A stretch of 12,100 bases of DNA from CAZYWA01 sp964650975 [NCBI: uncultured bacterium] (GTDB lineage Bacteria; JADJOY01): positions 1 through 12,100 of the forward strand of contig CAZYWA010000215.1 in assembly GCA_964650975.1 (NCBI GenBank), written 5' to 3'. Below the pieces are notes generated by a model that had not been told where the DNA came from, made no database searches, and saw only the letters and a list, made by a program, of their open reading frames with translations. This document shows, piece after piece, positions 1-7,214 of the stretch (positions within the stretch are counted from its first letter, which is position 1; every line of letters begins with the position of its first letter). The translations under genes and the position numbers were made by a program.

Positions 1-1
1 G

Positions 2-1618
2 TACGCCCCGGCCGCTCCCTCGCACGTCGCCCGCTTCGGCTCGCCCGAGGCCGCTGCACGGGCGCTCGGCGTGGCCGCCCGGCGCGCCGCCTGGCTGCGG
101 CAGCCCGCAGGCGTCGTGCCCGAGCCCACCGATACCGCCGCACCGGACTACGCCCAGAAAAAGCAGGACTTCGACCAGTACCAGGAGATGGCCGCGAAAG
201 AGCCACTCGCCGTGAAGCTGGCCGACTCCGTCGGCCACGTGCGCGTGGGCACCAACTTCGGCTGGACGCTCAACACCGGCTACCTGGTCCTCTTCATGCA
301 GGCCGGCTTCGCGCTGCTCACCTGCGGGCTGGTGCGGAAGAAGAATGCCGCGCACCTGATGATGCTCAACTTCGCCGCCTACGTGTTCGCGTTCCTCGCG
401 TACTACGCCATCGGCTTCGGCCTGCAGTGGGGCGGGGTCGCGATCAACGCCGCGCCCGGCAACATCGGCGGAACGCCCACGCTCAACAGCTTTCTCTTGG
501 GCAGCGGCCAGTGGGGCTTCCTGGGCGGGAAGGGATTCTTCCTCACCGGCCCGGCCTACGACGCGGGCTCGAATTGCCTGATGCTCTTCGAAGTGGTGTT
601 CATGGAGACGGCGGGCTACATCATCGTCGGCGCGATCTGCGAGCGGATCACATTCGGCGCCTTCCTGCTCTGCGAGCTGTTCGTCGGCGCGATCCTCTAT
701 CCGATCTTCGGTTGCTGGGTGTGGGGCGGCGGCTGGATGTCGCAGTGGGGCTCGACGCTCAGCCTCGGGCACGGCTACGTGGACTTCGCGGGCTCGACGG
801 TGGTGCACGCGGTGGGCGGCTTCTGCGCCATGGCGCTCGCCGCGATCCTGGGGCCGCGCATCGGCAAGTACGGGCCGGACGGCAAGCCGCGCGCGTTTCC
901 CGCGCACAACATCGTCTTCGTCGTGACCGGGACCTTCATCCTGCTGTTCGGCTGGATGGGCTTCAACCCGGGCTCGACGCTCGGTGCCACCGATCTCCGG
1001 ATCTCGGTGATCGCGATCAACACCAACCTGGCGGCCTGCGCGGGCTCGGTCGCGGCGCTGCTCTTCTGGTACTGGAAGTTCGGCAAGCCGGACATCTCGA
1101 TGGCATGCAACGGAATGCTCGCGGGCCTGGTCGCGATCACGGCGCCGTGCGCGTTCGTGACGGCGGGCGCGGCGGTCGTCATCGGGATCCTGGCGGGCGT
1201 CCTGGTATGCGTGGGGGTGCTTTTCAACGACCGCGTGCTCAAGGTCGACGATCCGTGCGGCGCGATCTCGGTCCACGGGTATTGCGGCTGGCTGGGTGCC
1301 GTGTGCGTCGGGATCTTCGCGGACGGCGCTTACGGCGCGGGCTGGAACGGAGTCGGGCCCGCGTCCTACCTCGGCGAGGCCGGAAAGGGCGTCACGGGGC
1401 TGCTGCACGGCGACACGTCGCAGTTCCTGTGTCAGCTCCTCGGGGCGACGTTGTGCGCGGTCTGGGCGTTCGGCGCCACGTATGTCGTGTTCTTCGTCGT
1501 GAACAAGATCAAGCCGATGCGCGTGAGCCGCGAGGTGGAGCTCGAAGGCCTCGACATTCCCGAGTTCGGCGCGCTGGGCTACCCGGAGGACGCGGTGGTC
1601 ACGACCACCGGACACTGA
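2..1618 (+). CDS. amt: Ammonium transporter (Amt/MEP/Rh family), 5' end possibly outside the window
   Basis: Inner-membrane channel that moves ammonium/ammonia into the cell for nitrogen assimilation. The reading frame has no stop back to base 2; the first in-window start is a GTG at 71 (515 aa from there), so the true start may lie to the left. Counting from that GTG, the pore histidine pair is present: H246 in DFAGSTVVHAVGG and H402 in GAISVHGYCGW. The pore-lining segment LFEVVFMETAGYIIVGA and many hydrophobic helices are typical of the 11-helix fold. The cytosolic tail keeps the regulatory pattern (EGLDIPEFGALGYPE), although the usual HGE reads FGA here. A charged, Pro/Ala-rich stretch of about 50 residues precedes the first helix and is not typical of the core. 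No PII gene (glnK/glnB) lies downstream; the next gene is convergent. Family assignment is certain, the start is not. Confidence 0.95.
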   Translation, partial: YAPAAPSHVARFGSPEAAARALGVAARRAAWLRQPAGVVPEPTDTAAPDYAQKKQDFDQYQEMAAKEPLAVKLADSVGHVRVGTNFGWTLNTGYLVLFMQAGFALLTCGLVRKKNAAHLMMLNFAAYVFAFLAYYAIGFGLQWGGVAINAAPGNIGGTPTLNSFLLGSGQWGFLGGKGFFLTGPAYDAGSNCLMLFEVVFMETAGYIIVGAICERITFGAFLLCELFVGAILYPIFGCWVWGGGWMSQWGSTLSLGHGYVDFAGSTVVHAVGGFCAMALAAILGPRIGKYGPDGKPRAFPAHNIVFVVTGTFILLFGWMGFNPGSTLGATDLRISVIAINTNLAACAGSVAALLFWYWKFGKPDISMACNGMLAGLVAITAPCAFVTAGAAVVIGILAGVLVCVGVLFNDRVLKVDDPCGAISVHGYCGWLGAVCVGIFADGAYGAGWNGVGPASYLGEAGKGVTGLLHGDTSQFLCQLLGATLCAVWAFGATYVVFFVVNKIKPMRVSREVELEGLDIPEFGALGYPEDAVVTTTGH

Positions 1619-1658
1619 GGCGTGGCTTTTCTGCAGCGTTCTTGCGCAAGCACGGCAC

Positions 1659-1693
1659 GGGCCGGTCGTCCCCGATCGGGAGACGGCCGGCCC
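1659..1693. terminator. Hairpin between convergent amt and SCP2 genes
   Basis: GGGCCGG (1659-1665) is a perfect inverted match to CCGGCCC (1687-1693), and the interior carries a second palindrome, CCCGATCGGG (1671-1680). It sits 41 nt after the amt stop and 38 nt beyond the stop of the convergent SCP2 gene, so it could end transcripts from both sides. There is only a weak T-rich stretch after it (GCTTTGCT on the plus strand), so an intrinsic terminator is plausible rather than shown. Confidence 0.45.
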
Positions 1694-1730
1694 GCTTTGC
1701 TCCGACCTCGGCGAGCTGGCGAGTTCGCGA

Positions 1731-2402
1731 TCAGGCCGACATCAGAAGCAGCCCGACCTGCATCACCACGGCCATGTCGCCGGCGATCTTCATCTTGCCG
1801 CCCATGAACGCGGCCTGCGGGTTGAGCTCGCCCTTCACGATCTTCTTGTAGTCGTCCTCGGCACACGTGACCGTGGCGTGAGGCTGTGCGGGCATGGGCG
1901 TGGTACCGAACTTGGTGACGATCGACCAGTCGCCGCCTTCGCCGCCGGTCATCACGAACTTGATGGTGCCGGCGAGCGTCTTGAGCTTCTCGACCTTGGC
2001 CTTGGTGAGCGGCGCCGCGCCAGGCCCTCCGCTCGAGCTCAGCCCGCCGCCCAGGAGCGCGATCTGGCCCATGCGATCGCCGATGGTCTTCATGGCCTTG
2101 CGCCAGTCCCCGATCTCCTGGACCACGGTGACGATCGGCTCGTGCACGGGCGTGTCGCTCACCACCATCTGGCCATCGCGGACGTTCAGGTTCCAGGTGC
2201 CGCCGCCTTCGCCGGTGAGCTGCACCTGCACCGTCATCTCCACGGCGCGCAGCGCCTCGAGCGAGGTGGTGAGCGCCTTGATCAGCTTCTCGACCTTGTC
2301 GACGCCGGCGTGGAACTGCCGGGGCACGGTGGTGCCGAAGAAATCCGCGGGCGTCACGGACGGCGCCGCGGGAGCCGGAGCGCCGGTCGGGGGATTGGCC
2401 AT
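1731..2402 (-). CDS. Tandem SCP2-domain (sterol/lipid carrier) protein
   Basis: A 223-residue protein, probably cytoplasmic, with two copies of the SCP2 lipid-carrier fold; this family binds acyl chains, sterols or acyl-CoA in a hydrophobic tunnel. The ATG at 2402 is chosen because GGAGG lies 7 nt upstream; the frame extends further but without a better start. Residues 1-18 are Ala/Pro-rich. The first SCP2-like unit is about 20-110 (TGEGGGTWNLNVRDGQMVV, then VTVVQEIGDWRKAM). The second is about 140-221 and ends in the family's characteristic block GGKMKIAGDMAVVMQVGLL. Residues 56-104 and 145-192 align with each other (LTGEGGGTW against MTGGEGGDW), so the two units look like an internal duplication, the first being more diverged. 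It lies 76 nt downstream of a co-directional lipase-like hydrolase, consistent with a lipid-related pair. The ligand cannot be deduced. Confidence 0.85.
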   Translation of the reverse strand: MANPPTGAPAPAAPSVTPADFFGTTVPRQFHAGVDKVEKLIKALTTSLEALRAVEMTVQVQLTGEGGGTWNLNVRDGQMVVSDTPVHEPIVTVVQEIGDWRKAMKTIGDRMGQIALLGGGLSSSGGPGAAPLTKAKVEKLKTLAGTIKFVMTGGEGGDWSIVTKFGTTPMPAQPHATVTCAEDDYKKIVKGELNPQAAFMGGKMKIAGDMAVVMQVGLLLMSA

Positions 2403-2409
2403 GGTGGAG

Positions 2410-2414
2410 CCTCC
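2410..2414 (-). promoter_or_regulatory. Shine-Dalgarno GGAGG fixing the SCP2 gene start
   Basis: GGAGG on the minus strand, 7 nt before the ATG at 2402. It is the strongest ribosome-binding match near this gene and rejects the longer in-frame extension that runs into the upstream hydrolase gene. Confidence 0.7.
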
Positions 2415-2478
2415 ACGAGGAGCGGGTGCGAGGTCCCGATTGTAGATCGCGAGACGACGGTTCGTCGTGAGCGGACGC

Positions 2479-3384
2479 TCACGAGCCGGCGGGAGCGGGC
2501 GGCGGCGGCTCCAGAGCCATGGCTTGCGCGACCAGCGCACGGGTCAACGGCACGATCTCACGGGTCGACGACGGATCGCGCGGGAAGGCCAGGACCGTCG
2601 CCGCATGATCGAGCCCGGCGAGTCGCACCACCGTGGATCCAGGCAGCACGGCGTCTTGCGGGCAGACCAGACCGTCGGATCTCTGTGAGTAGCACGCTTC
2701 GATGTATCCGTTCGACGCCGACAGGATCGACTCGACTCCCGACATCGTCGTGGCGAGGCTGACCGTCGGCACCGGGCACCGGAAGGCGTGCTTGCTCAGG
2801 AACTGCCGGCGTGCGACGTGCCGCATGTCTTGCAACGCCGCCGGTTCGACTCGCAGCAGATGTTCCAGCGCATCGACGGTGAGCGCCGGAAGCCCTCCCA
2901 GGACATCCTTGCTCTCGAGATCGGTGGCGATCGGGCTTCCCGCGAACGGCGTCTGGATCGCTACGAACGCCCGGACGTGCGGCACGATCTCGGGATGAAG
3001 CCCGAGCGCCGCTGCGACGTCCACGGCGCCCTTGCTCTGGGCAATCAGCACGACGCTTCGCCCGTCGCCGGTCTGCTCCAGTACCAGGTCGCGGATTGCC
3101 GCCGCGTTGGTGGCGACGCTCGCAACGGAAGAGATCGGAAGACGATCGACGTCGAGACCCAACGACGACAGGGCTGCGACGTTTTCGTCCATGTAGCCCG
3201 GGTAATACTGGGCGAAGAGCCCGCGCACCATGCGAAACCGCAGCTCGCGCCATTCGGCCGGCGCCGCGAACCCGGGCTCCTTTGCGGTCCGGTAGAAAAT
3301 CTCGAAATCCGCGTTTCCGTCGACCGAGTCGACGTCGCCCATCCAGCCGATCAGCTTGCTACTGGGACCGCCCCATGCGCACAT
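2479..3384 (-). CDS. Lipase-like alpha/beta hydrolase
   Basis: A 301-residue protein with the layout of an alpha/beta hydrolase related to triacylglycerol lipases. The oxyanion-strand region is FRMVRGLFAQYYPGY (50-64). The nucleophile elbow is VVLIAQSKGAVDVAAAL with S117; the usual GxSxG reads AxSxG. A late acid candidate is D237 in RSDGLVCPQDAVLPG and the catalytic histidine candidate is H260 in LAGLDHAATV. So a Ser-Asp-His triad is available, and the substrate is unknown. No convincing signal peptide is present. The ATG at 3384 has only a weak GAGG six nt upstream. An in-frame TAG (3411-3409) ten codons upstream bounds the frame and is also the stop of the metallophosphoesterase remnant. 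The C-terminus ends in a short Pro run. It probably shares a transcript with the SCP2 gene that follows. Family is fairly sure, the exact start less so. Confidence 0.8.
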   Translation of the reverse strand: MCAWGGPSSKLIGWMGDVDSVDGNADFEIFYRTAKEPGFAAPAEWRELRFRMVRGLFAQYYPGYMDENVAALSSLGLDVDRLPISSVASVATNAAAIRDLVLEQTGDGRSVVLIAQSKGAVDVAAALGLHPEIVPHVRAFVAIQTPFAGSPIATDLESKDVLGGLPALTVDALEHLLRVEPAALQDMRHVARRQFLSKHAFRCPVPTVSLATTMSGVESILSASNGYIEACYSQRSDGLVCPQDAVLPGSTVVRLAGLDHAATVLAFPRDPSSTREIVPLTRALVAQAMALEPPPPAPAGS

Positions 3385-3408
3385 GACGACCTCGTCGTTA
3401 CCGGTGTT

Positions 3409-3585
3409 CTAGGCGGAAAGCTTCCATTCGCAGACGGCGAGCGCGTCGTCGGCGATGACTCCGAACTGCGAGCCGCCGTTCACCCACGAACCGCAATCCA
3501 TCAGCCAGCAATCCTGCCCGCCAGGATTCAGCGGCACCAGCCGCGGTTTGTGGGTGTGCGCGATCACCACGCAAGAGAGCTTGGG
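3409..3585 (-). pseudogene. C-terminal remnant of a calcineurin-like metallophosphoesterase
   Basis: From about 3582 down to the TAG at 3409 the minus strand encodes some 57 residues with the ending of a metallophosphoesterase: VVIAHTHKPRLVPL (the metal-binding GHTH-type motif, here AHTH), then WLMDCGSWVNGG and FGVIADDALAVCEWK. The upstream catalytic motifs of the family (DxH, GD, GNHE) are nowhere in the window. The same frame stays open upstream to about 3816, but there it reads as Arg-rich out-of-frame translation of the lipoprotein-like sequence. I therefore read this as a decayed gene end, with possible internal deletion and frameshift. A sequencing or assembly error is an alternative, but it alone would not restore the missing catalytic half. 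Confidence 0.6.
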
Positions 3586-3842
3586 ACGACGTACTGGTCG
3601 CCGCTCTCGATCGCTTGCTGCGGGAAGAGGCTCATACCGTGTCCCGCGATGCTTTGGATCGCGTCGTCGTCGCTGCCGACCACCGCGGGCGCACAGCGAT
3701 GGGCGGTGCGGAACTCTTCGACCGTCTTGGGCGTCACCGGGCGCAGCCCGCATCCCGACGAGGCCGTGAGCGCTGCCGTAGTCACGACCGCGACTCGCCA
3801 ACCTCGTGCTCGGACCTCATGAAAACACGTAGAAAGACCCAT
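3564..3842 (-). pseudogene. Lipoprotein-like N-terminal fragment, out of frame with the metallophosphoesterase end
   Basis: From the ATG at 3842 (AGAGGA lies 8 nt upstream; another in-frame ATG is at 3851) the minus strand encodes about 92 residues: an Arg-containing start, a hydrophobic stretch VAVVTTAALTASSGC resembling a lipoprotein signal with a weak lipobox, then a soluble part including TVEEFRTAHRCAP and VVGSDDDAIQSIAGHG. Third codon positions are GC-rich, as in real genes here, up to about GDQYVVP, after which it ends in a TGA just as the metallophosphoesterase frame becomes coherent. The two could be halves of one gene broken by a frameshift near 3580-3590, but the fragment is too short to hold the missing metallophosphoesterase core. 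I do not recognise the soluble part. It could also be an intact small lipoprotein gene. Confidence 0.45.
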
Positions 3843-3939
3843 AAAAACCATCCTCTACCGCGAGCACGGCGAGGCTAGAGGTGCCGACGGCTTCGGTCAA
3901 GCCCGCGAGCTGCTCGGCAATGACCCGCGCGGAGCGAAG
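3817..3939 (-). other. Unassigned 40-codon open stretch directly after top6A
   Basis: Immediately after the top6A stop (TAG, 3942-3940) the same frame stays open for 40 codons to a TGA at 3819-3817. The translation looks protein-like (VIAEQLAGLTEAVGTSSLAV) with GC-rich third positions in its first half. There is no good ATG or Shine-Dalgarno sequence; a TTG or GTG within it is the only start option. It may be another gene remnant belonging to the broken region, or chance. An inverted repeat CCTCTA/TAGAGG (3852-3857/3876-3881) lies inside. No function can be given. Confidence 0.2.
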
Positions 3940-5082
3940 CTAGGGCAGGAACTTCTGGCTGTTGGCGAGCTTCTTGGGCAGGTACTCCTCGATCACGTAG
4001 TTGAGCCCCCACTTGGCGAGCGCCTGCTGCTCGGCGCGCACTCCCATCTTGAGCAACAGCTCGATGGCGTCGCGCCAGGTCTTGTGGTTCTGGAAGAACG
4101 GGTCGTTCTTGAGTGCATCCTTGGCCCGCTTGATGTCGACGTCTTGGAGCGGGTGCGTCGGGAGCTGGTACTCGACGATGTCCTGCGGCGTGACGCCTAG
4201 GAAATGCGCCTGCGGCACGCAGAAGAACTGGCTCAGGTGCGCCGCGTTGCCGGAGCCCACCTTGAGGCTGCGGTAAATGTTCGAGATCCCGTACGGATCG
4301 CAATCGACGAACGCGTACACCGGAATCTTCTTGTCGTCGGCGAGACGGCGAATGAAACGCCGGCACGCGCGCGTGGGGACGCCGCCCATCGCGATCAAGA
4401 TGCAGTTGGCGCTCTTCCAGAAGGTGTGGATGTGGAGCCGCTGGAACATGCCGGAGGTTTCGATCGCGAGGATGAACTTGGCGTCGGTCTTGAAGCCCAA
4501 GTGCTCGACCGAGTGGGGAATCGTGTACGAGCCGGTTCCCTGGCGCGTGCAGTCGATCTCGATGGTGTCGCCGGAGAGTGGATCGCGATCGACGATCACC
4601 AGCTGCCCGGCCACCGCGCCGCCGTGCTCCTCGGGATAGAAGCGCAGCTGCTCGCGGCTCACACCCTCGAGGCTCACCAGCGCCTCGATGTCGTCCATGA
4701 TGGTGTCGGACTCGACCTGCTCGTCGAAGCGCGCCTCGTCCCAGTTCTTCGACTGGTAGTAGGCGTCTCGCTTGGTGGCGAAGTCGTCGTTCTGGATGAG
4801 CTCCTTCGAGAGCGCCATCATCTTGAGCGTCTGCGCGAAGGTCTTCGCCGTGCCGACGGTGAGCGTGCGGCTCTTCCGTCCGCGTCCCAGCTCGAAATAG
4901 CCCTGTTTCGGGTTGTATTTCACGTTGGCGAGGCTGCGGGTCGGGAACGCGACGTCGGGTTTCCCGCCCTTCATCGCAACCTTGTGAATGTCCTCCGCGA
5001 CGTGTCGGATGGCGGCCAGCGTCTCGGGATCCTTCTTCCCGGAGAGCACGGAGTGACGCGACTCGGTCTTTTTCTTGCTCAC
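3940..5082 (-). CDS. top6A: DNA topoisomerase VI subunit A (Spo11-like)
   Basis: Catalytic subunit of the type IIB topoisomerase; with subunit B it makes an ATP-dependent double-strand break, passes a second duplex through, and reseals. The 380-residue length is normal for the family. The active-site tyrosine is Y109 in the winged-helix (5Y-CAP) domain, in [14 protein letters not shown]. The Toprim domain keeps its metal ligands: E208 in [12 protein letters not shown], and D260 and D262 in [20 protein letters not shown]. The start is the GTG at 5082, which overlaps the top6B stop as GTGA, with GGAG 9 nt upstream inside top6B; this indicates translational coupling for equal subunit supply. The frame is open far upstream, but that part is out-of-frame translation of top6B. 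Nothing looks damaged. Related Spo11 proteins share the fold, but the partner gene and the length make Top6A the clear call. Confidence 0.97.
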   Translation of the reverse strand: MSKKKTESRHSVLSGKKDPETLAAIRHVAEDIHKVAMKGGKPDVAFPTRSLANVKYNPKQGYFELGRGRKSRTLTVGTAKTFAQTLKMMALSKELIQNDDFATKRDAYYQSKNWDEARFDEQVESDTIMDDIEALVSLEGVSREQLRFYPEEHGGAVAGQLVIVDRDPLSGDTIEIDCTRQGTGSYTIPHSVEHLGFKTDAKFILAIETSGMFQRLHIHTFWKSANCILIAMGGVPTRACRRFIRRLADDKKIPVYAFVDCDPYGISNIYRSLKVGSGNAAHLSQFFCVPQAHFLGVTPQDIVEYQLPTHPLQDVDIKRAKDALKNDPFFQNHKTWRDAIELLLKMGVRAEQQALAKWGLNYVIEEYLPKKLANSQKFLP

Positions 5083-6953
5083 AGTTGGCGGCTCCGGGCG
5101 AGCGTGTCGCTCAGGATGTCGACGGTCTTCTGGCGATCCGCCTCGGAGAGCCCGAGGATGTCGCGCAGCGCGTCGCCGATGTGGGGGATGTACTTCTCGA
5201 TGTAGGCGTGCTTCTTGGCGGCGTCGGCCTCGCGCCGCCGCTTGTTCACGTAAGCGCCGAGCTTGCGGCCCGTCTCCTGGAGTGCGAGCCGCAGCTCCTT
5301 GATGATCTCGGGGTAGTGCGCGATCGCTTCCTTCGACTCCGACGTGTAGGGAACCCAGACGCTCGCGATGTGCACCATGACCACCATCGAGCCGATGGGC
5401 AGGGCACCCTTGGGCTGCTGCAGTCCGTAGTTCCGCCAGTCGGTGCCGATCACCGCCTTGGTCGCGGCGCACGCGGATCCCTGGTAGAGCAGCGGCACGC
5501 GGTTCGCGAAACGCAGCAGCCGGATCGCCTCGTCGGCGGGAAGCTGCGAGCCGTACGCGAGCGCCACTTCCACCACGAACGGATTGCCGCGATACACGGC
5601 GGGCTTCCGCGACGTGGCGGCGTAGAAGTCGGCCTCGATCTCCTTCTTGAGCCCGGCGATGAGCAGCTCTTCGCCGATCGGCACCACGCAGTCGGTGGGC
5701 GGCGTGCGGATCTTGGTGACGCTGATGGTGTGAAAGAGCGAATCGGCCTGCTCGCGCGTCGCCGATGCAGGCTTGCCCCCGGTTCCGACCTTCGCGTTCT
5801 TGCAGATCTCCTCGGCCACCGCCGAGCTCACCCGCGAGAAATCCTCGGAGAGGAAGCTCTTCACGGTGCGCGCCTTGGTGATCTTGAGCATGTCGATCAA
5901 GGCACCCAGCTCGATCCCGTGCGGGTGCGGCTTGATCTCGCGCGGCGGCGGCGGCAGCTCGCGGGTGGCGCGCTCGAACTCGATGCGCTCGCCTTCCGGC
6001 GTCACGTAGGTGAGCTGCACGTGCGGGTTCGCGATCGCGGTCTGGCGCAGGTAGTCGTCGACCGACTGGCGCCCCTTCTGGTAGCGCGCCTCGAGCTCGA
6101 TCTCGACCCGCGTGCCGTGCGGACGGTGCCACTCGGTGAGCGCTTCCTTGTGCAGGATCTCGGGCGTGTTCTTGCGGCTCTCGATCTTGAGATCCATGAG
6201 CACGGCGTGCTTCCGGGAGCCGGTGCGCGACGTCACTCGCAACGGCTTGCCGGTGGTGAGCGTGCCGTAGAGCCCGGCGGCGCTGATCCCGATTCCCTGC
6301 TGGCCGCGGCTCATGCTGAGCCGGTGGAACTTCGAGCCGTAGAGGAGCTTCGCGAAGATGTTGGGGATCTGCTGCTCGACGATGCCGGGGCCGTTGTCCT
6401 CCATTACCACTCGGAAGCGGTCTTCCTTCTCGGTGGGATGGATCTCGACCACTAGCTCCGGAAGGATGCCGGCTTCCTCGCACGCATCGAGCGAGTTGTC
6501 GACGCCCTCGCGCACTGCCGTGAGCAGCGCCTTCTTGGGATTGTCGAAGCCCAAGAGGTGGCGGTTCTTGGTGAAGAACTCGGAGATCGAGATCTCCTTC
6601 TGGTGTTTCGCCATTTCCTGCGCGGTGCGGCGGGTACCGCCGCCCGAGGACGAGCCTCCGCCGCTCGCGGCGCGTGGCGAGGGCGCCGTGACATCGTCGG
6701 TGGCTGGCGCCGAGACCAGCACGGCATCCTCCAGCGCGGCGGTCTTCGGGGCCAAGTCGAGCTCTCCGGCGGCCAGCTCGCTGGCGCCCTTCGCAGCGCC
6801 ACTCTTGGCGGCGGCCTTGGAGGGCTTGGCCTCTGCGCCGGTTTTCGCCGCGGCGACGCCCTGAGGCTTGGCCGTCGGCGATCCGGGGGCGGCACCGGAG
6901 CTCTCCCCGAAGTCCAGCGTGGGTTCGACGAACGTGGCGCTACGCGGCGGCAT
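5079..6953 (-). CDS. top6B: DNA topoisomerase VI subunit B (GHKL ATPase)
   Basis: ATPase gate of topoisomerase VI; ATP binding dimerises it and drives strand passage by subunit A. It has 624 residues from the ATG at 6953, chosen because GGAG lies 5 nt upstream. The Bergerat fold starts near residue 114: the N-box has E149 and N153 in [12 protein letters not shown], the G1 motif is EDNGPGI with D186, and the G2 loop is [15 protein letters not shown] (216-230). An H2TH-type insert follows at about 345-390 ([18 protein letters not shown]), then the transducer domain with the ATP-sensing lysine K515 in [10 protein letters not shown]. It ends soon after, like the shorter archaeal forms that lack an extra C-terminal domain. 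Odd feature: residues 1-113 are a low-complexity Ala/Pro/Gly/Lys extension not found in the conserved core; an internal ATG (M114 of [10 protein letters not shown]) could start a core-only form. It is the first gene of its operon. Confidence 0.96.
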   Translation of the reverse strand: MPPRSATFVEPTLDFGESSGAAPGSPTAKPQGVAAAKTGAEAKPSKAAAKSGAAKGASELAAGELDLAPKTAALEDAVLVSAPATDDVTAPSPRAASGGGSSSGGGTRRTAQEMAKHQKEISISEFFTKNRHLLGFDNPKKALLTAVREGVDNSLDACEEAGILPELVVEIHPTEKEDRFRVVMEDNGPGIVEQQIPNIFAKLLYGSKFHRLSMSRGQQGIGISAAGLYGTLTTGKPLRVTSRTGSRKHAVLMDLKIESRKNTPEILHKEALTEWHRPHGTRVEIELEARYQKGRQSVDDYLRQTAIANPHVQLTYVTPEGERIEFERATRELPPPPREIKPHPHGIELGALIDMLKITKARTVKSFLSEDFSRVSSAVAEEICKNAKVGTGGKPASATREQADSLFHTISVTKIRTPPTDCVVPIGEELLIAGLKKEIEADFYAATSRKPAVYRGNPFVVEVALAYGSQLPADEAIRLLRFANRVPLLYQGSACAATKAVIGTDWRNYGLQQPKGALPIGSMVVMVHIASVWVPYTSESKEAIAHYPEIIKELRLALQETGRKLGAYVNKRRREADAAKKHAYIEKYIPHIGDALRDILGLSEADRQKTVDILSDTLARSRQL

Positions 6954-7002
6954 GGACACTCCAGCTGAGGCGAAGGAAGAGGACGTGGCGAGCAGCGCTC
7001 GA

Positions 7003-7049
7003 CCACTAGATCTCGCGGCACCCGAAAGGCGCACCGCTGGATCTAGTGG
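7003..7049. repeat. Perfect 10-bp inverted repeat upstream of top6B (operator-like)
   Basis: CCACTAGATC at 7003-7012 and GATCTAGTGG at 7040-7049 are exact inverted copies, 27 nt apart. The distal arm overlaps the candidate -10 element of top6B; the proximal arm would fall just inside the transcript. CTAG-containing words are scarce in this GC-rich sequence, which makes the match stand out. It could be a paired operator, or a hairpin in the 5' leader. Confidence 0.5.
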
Positions 7050-7068
7050 ACAAGCGATGCCCGGTCAA
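7040..7068 (-). promoter_or_regulatory. Candidate sigma70-like promoter of the top6BA operon
   Basis: On the minus strand TTGACC (7068-7063) is followed after exactly 17 nt by TAGATC (7045-7040). The -35 matches five of six consensus bases, the -10 only three of six. It lies about 87 nt upstream of the top6B ATG. The -10 is inside one arm of a perfect inverted repeat, which suggests a repressor could block it. This is a pattern match only. Confidence 0.4.
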
Positions 7069-7142
7069 GGCCCCGGCGATGCGCCGCGCACCTCCGTCTG
7101 GAGCACAGAGGCGCTCGACGGCGAGCTCCTATAAGGCTCGCT

Positions 7143-7167
7143 GAAAAGTGCACGCGCCGTAGGCGCG
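7143..7167 (-). terminator. Weak terminator-like hairpin after the pilin-associated gene
   Basis: On the minus strand a 6-bp stem CGCGCC-TAC-GGCGCG (7167-7153) is followed by TGCACTTTTC. It lies about 50 nt past the stop of the small membrane-protein gene and before the top6B promoter, so it would separate the two minus-strand units. The T-run is short and offset. Confidence 0.35.
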
Positions 7168-7206
7168 CGCCGAGCGAAGCGAGGCGGCTCGGGGGTGGGG
7201 CCCCGC
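7168..7206. repeat. GC-rich palindromic extragenic stretch
   Basis: Contains the stem CCGAGC/GCTCGG (7170-7175/7187-7192) around CGAAGCGAGG, then the palindrome GGGGCCCC (7197-7204). Together with the hairpin at 7153-7167 it resembles the clustered palindromes seen between genes in many GC-rich genomes. No second copy is present in this window, so being a dispersed repeat is a guess. Confidence 0.35.
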
Positions 7207-7214
7207 AAAAACCG

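Noticed and set aside
427-1851. A 474-codon plus-strand frame within amt
   Set aside because: Arg-rich shadow of amt in another frame; amt has its complete histidine pair and helices.
3409-3411. Amber readthrough joining the metallophosphoesterase tail to the hydrolase
   Set aside because: TAG is also the ordinary stop of top6A and of the small membrane-protein gene, and the hydrolase has its own ATG. Nothing like a recoding element is seen.
5080-6483. Upstream continuation of the top6A frame, giving an 847-residue protein
   Set aside because: The extra part is out-of-frame translation of top6B on the same strand and is Arg/Ala-rich without domains; top6A has its own GTG with GGAG upstream.
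3940-6953. A Topo VI-like defence or meiotic Spo11-type system rather than a topoisomerase
   Set aside because: Both subunits keep the standard lengths and catalytic residues of topoisomerase VI, and no nuclease or other defence gene lies nearby.
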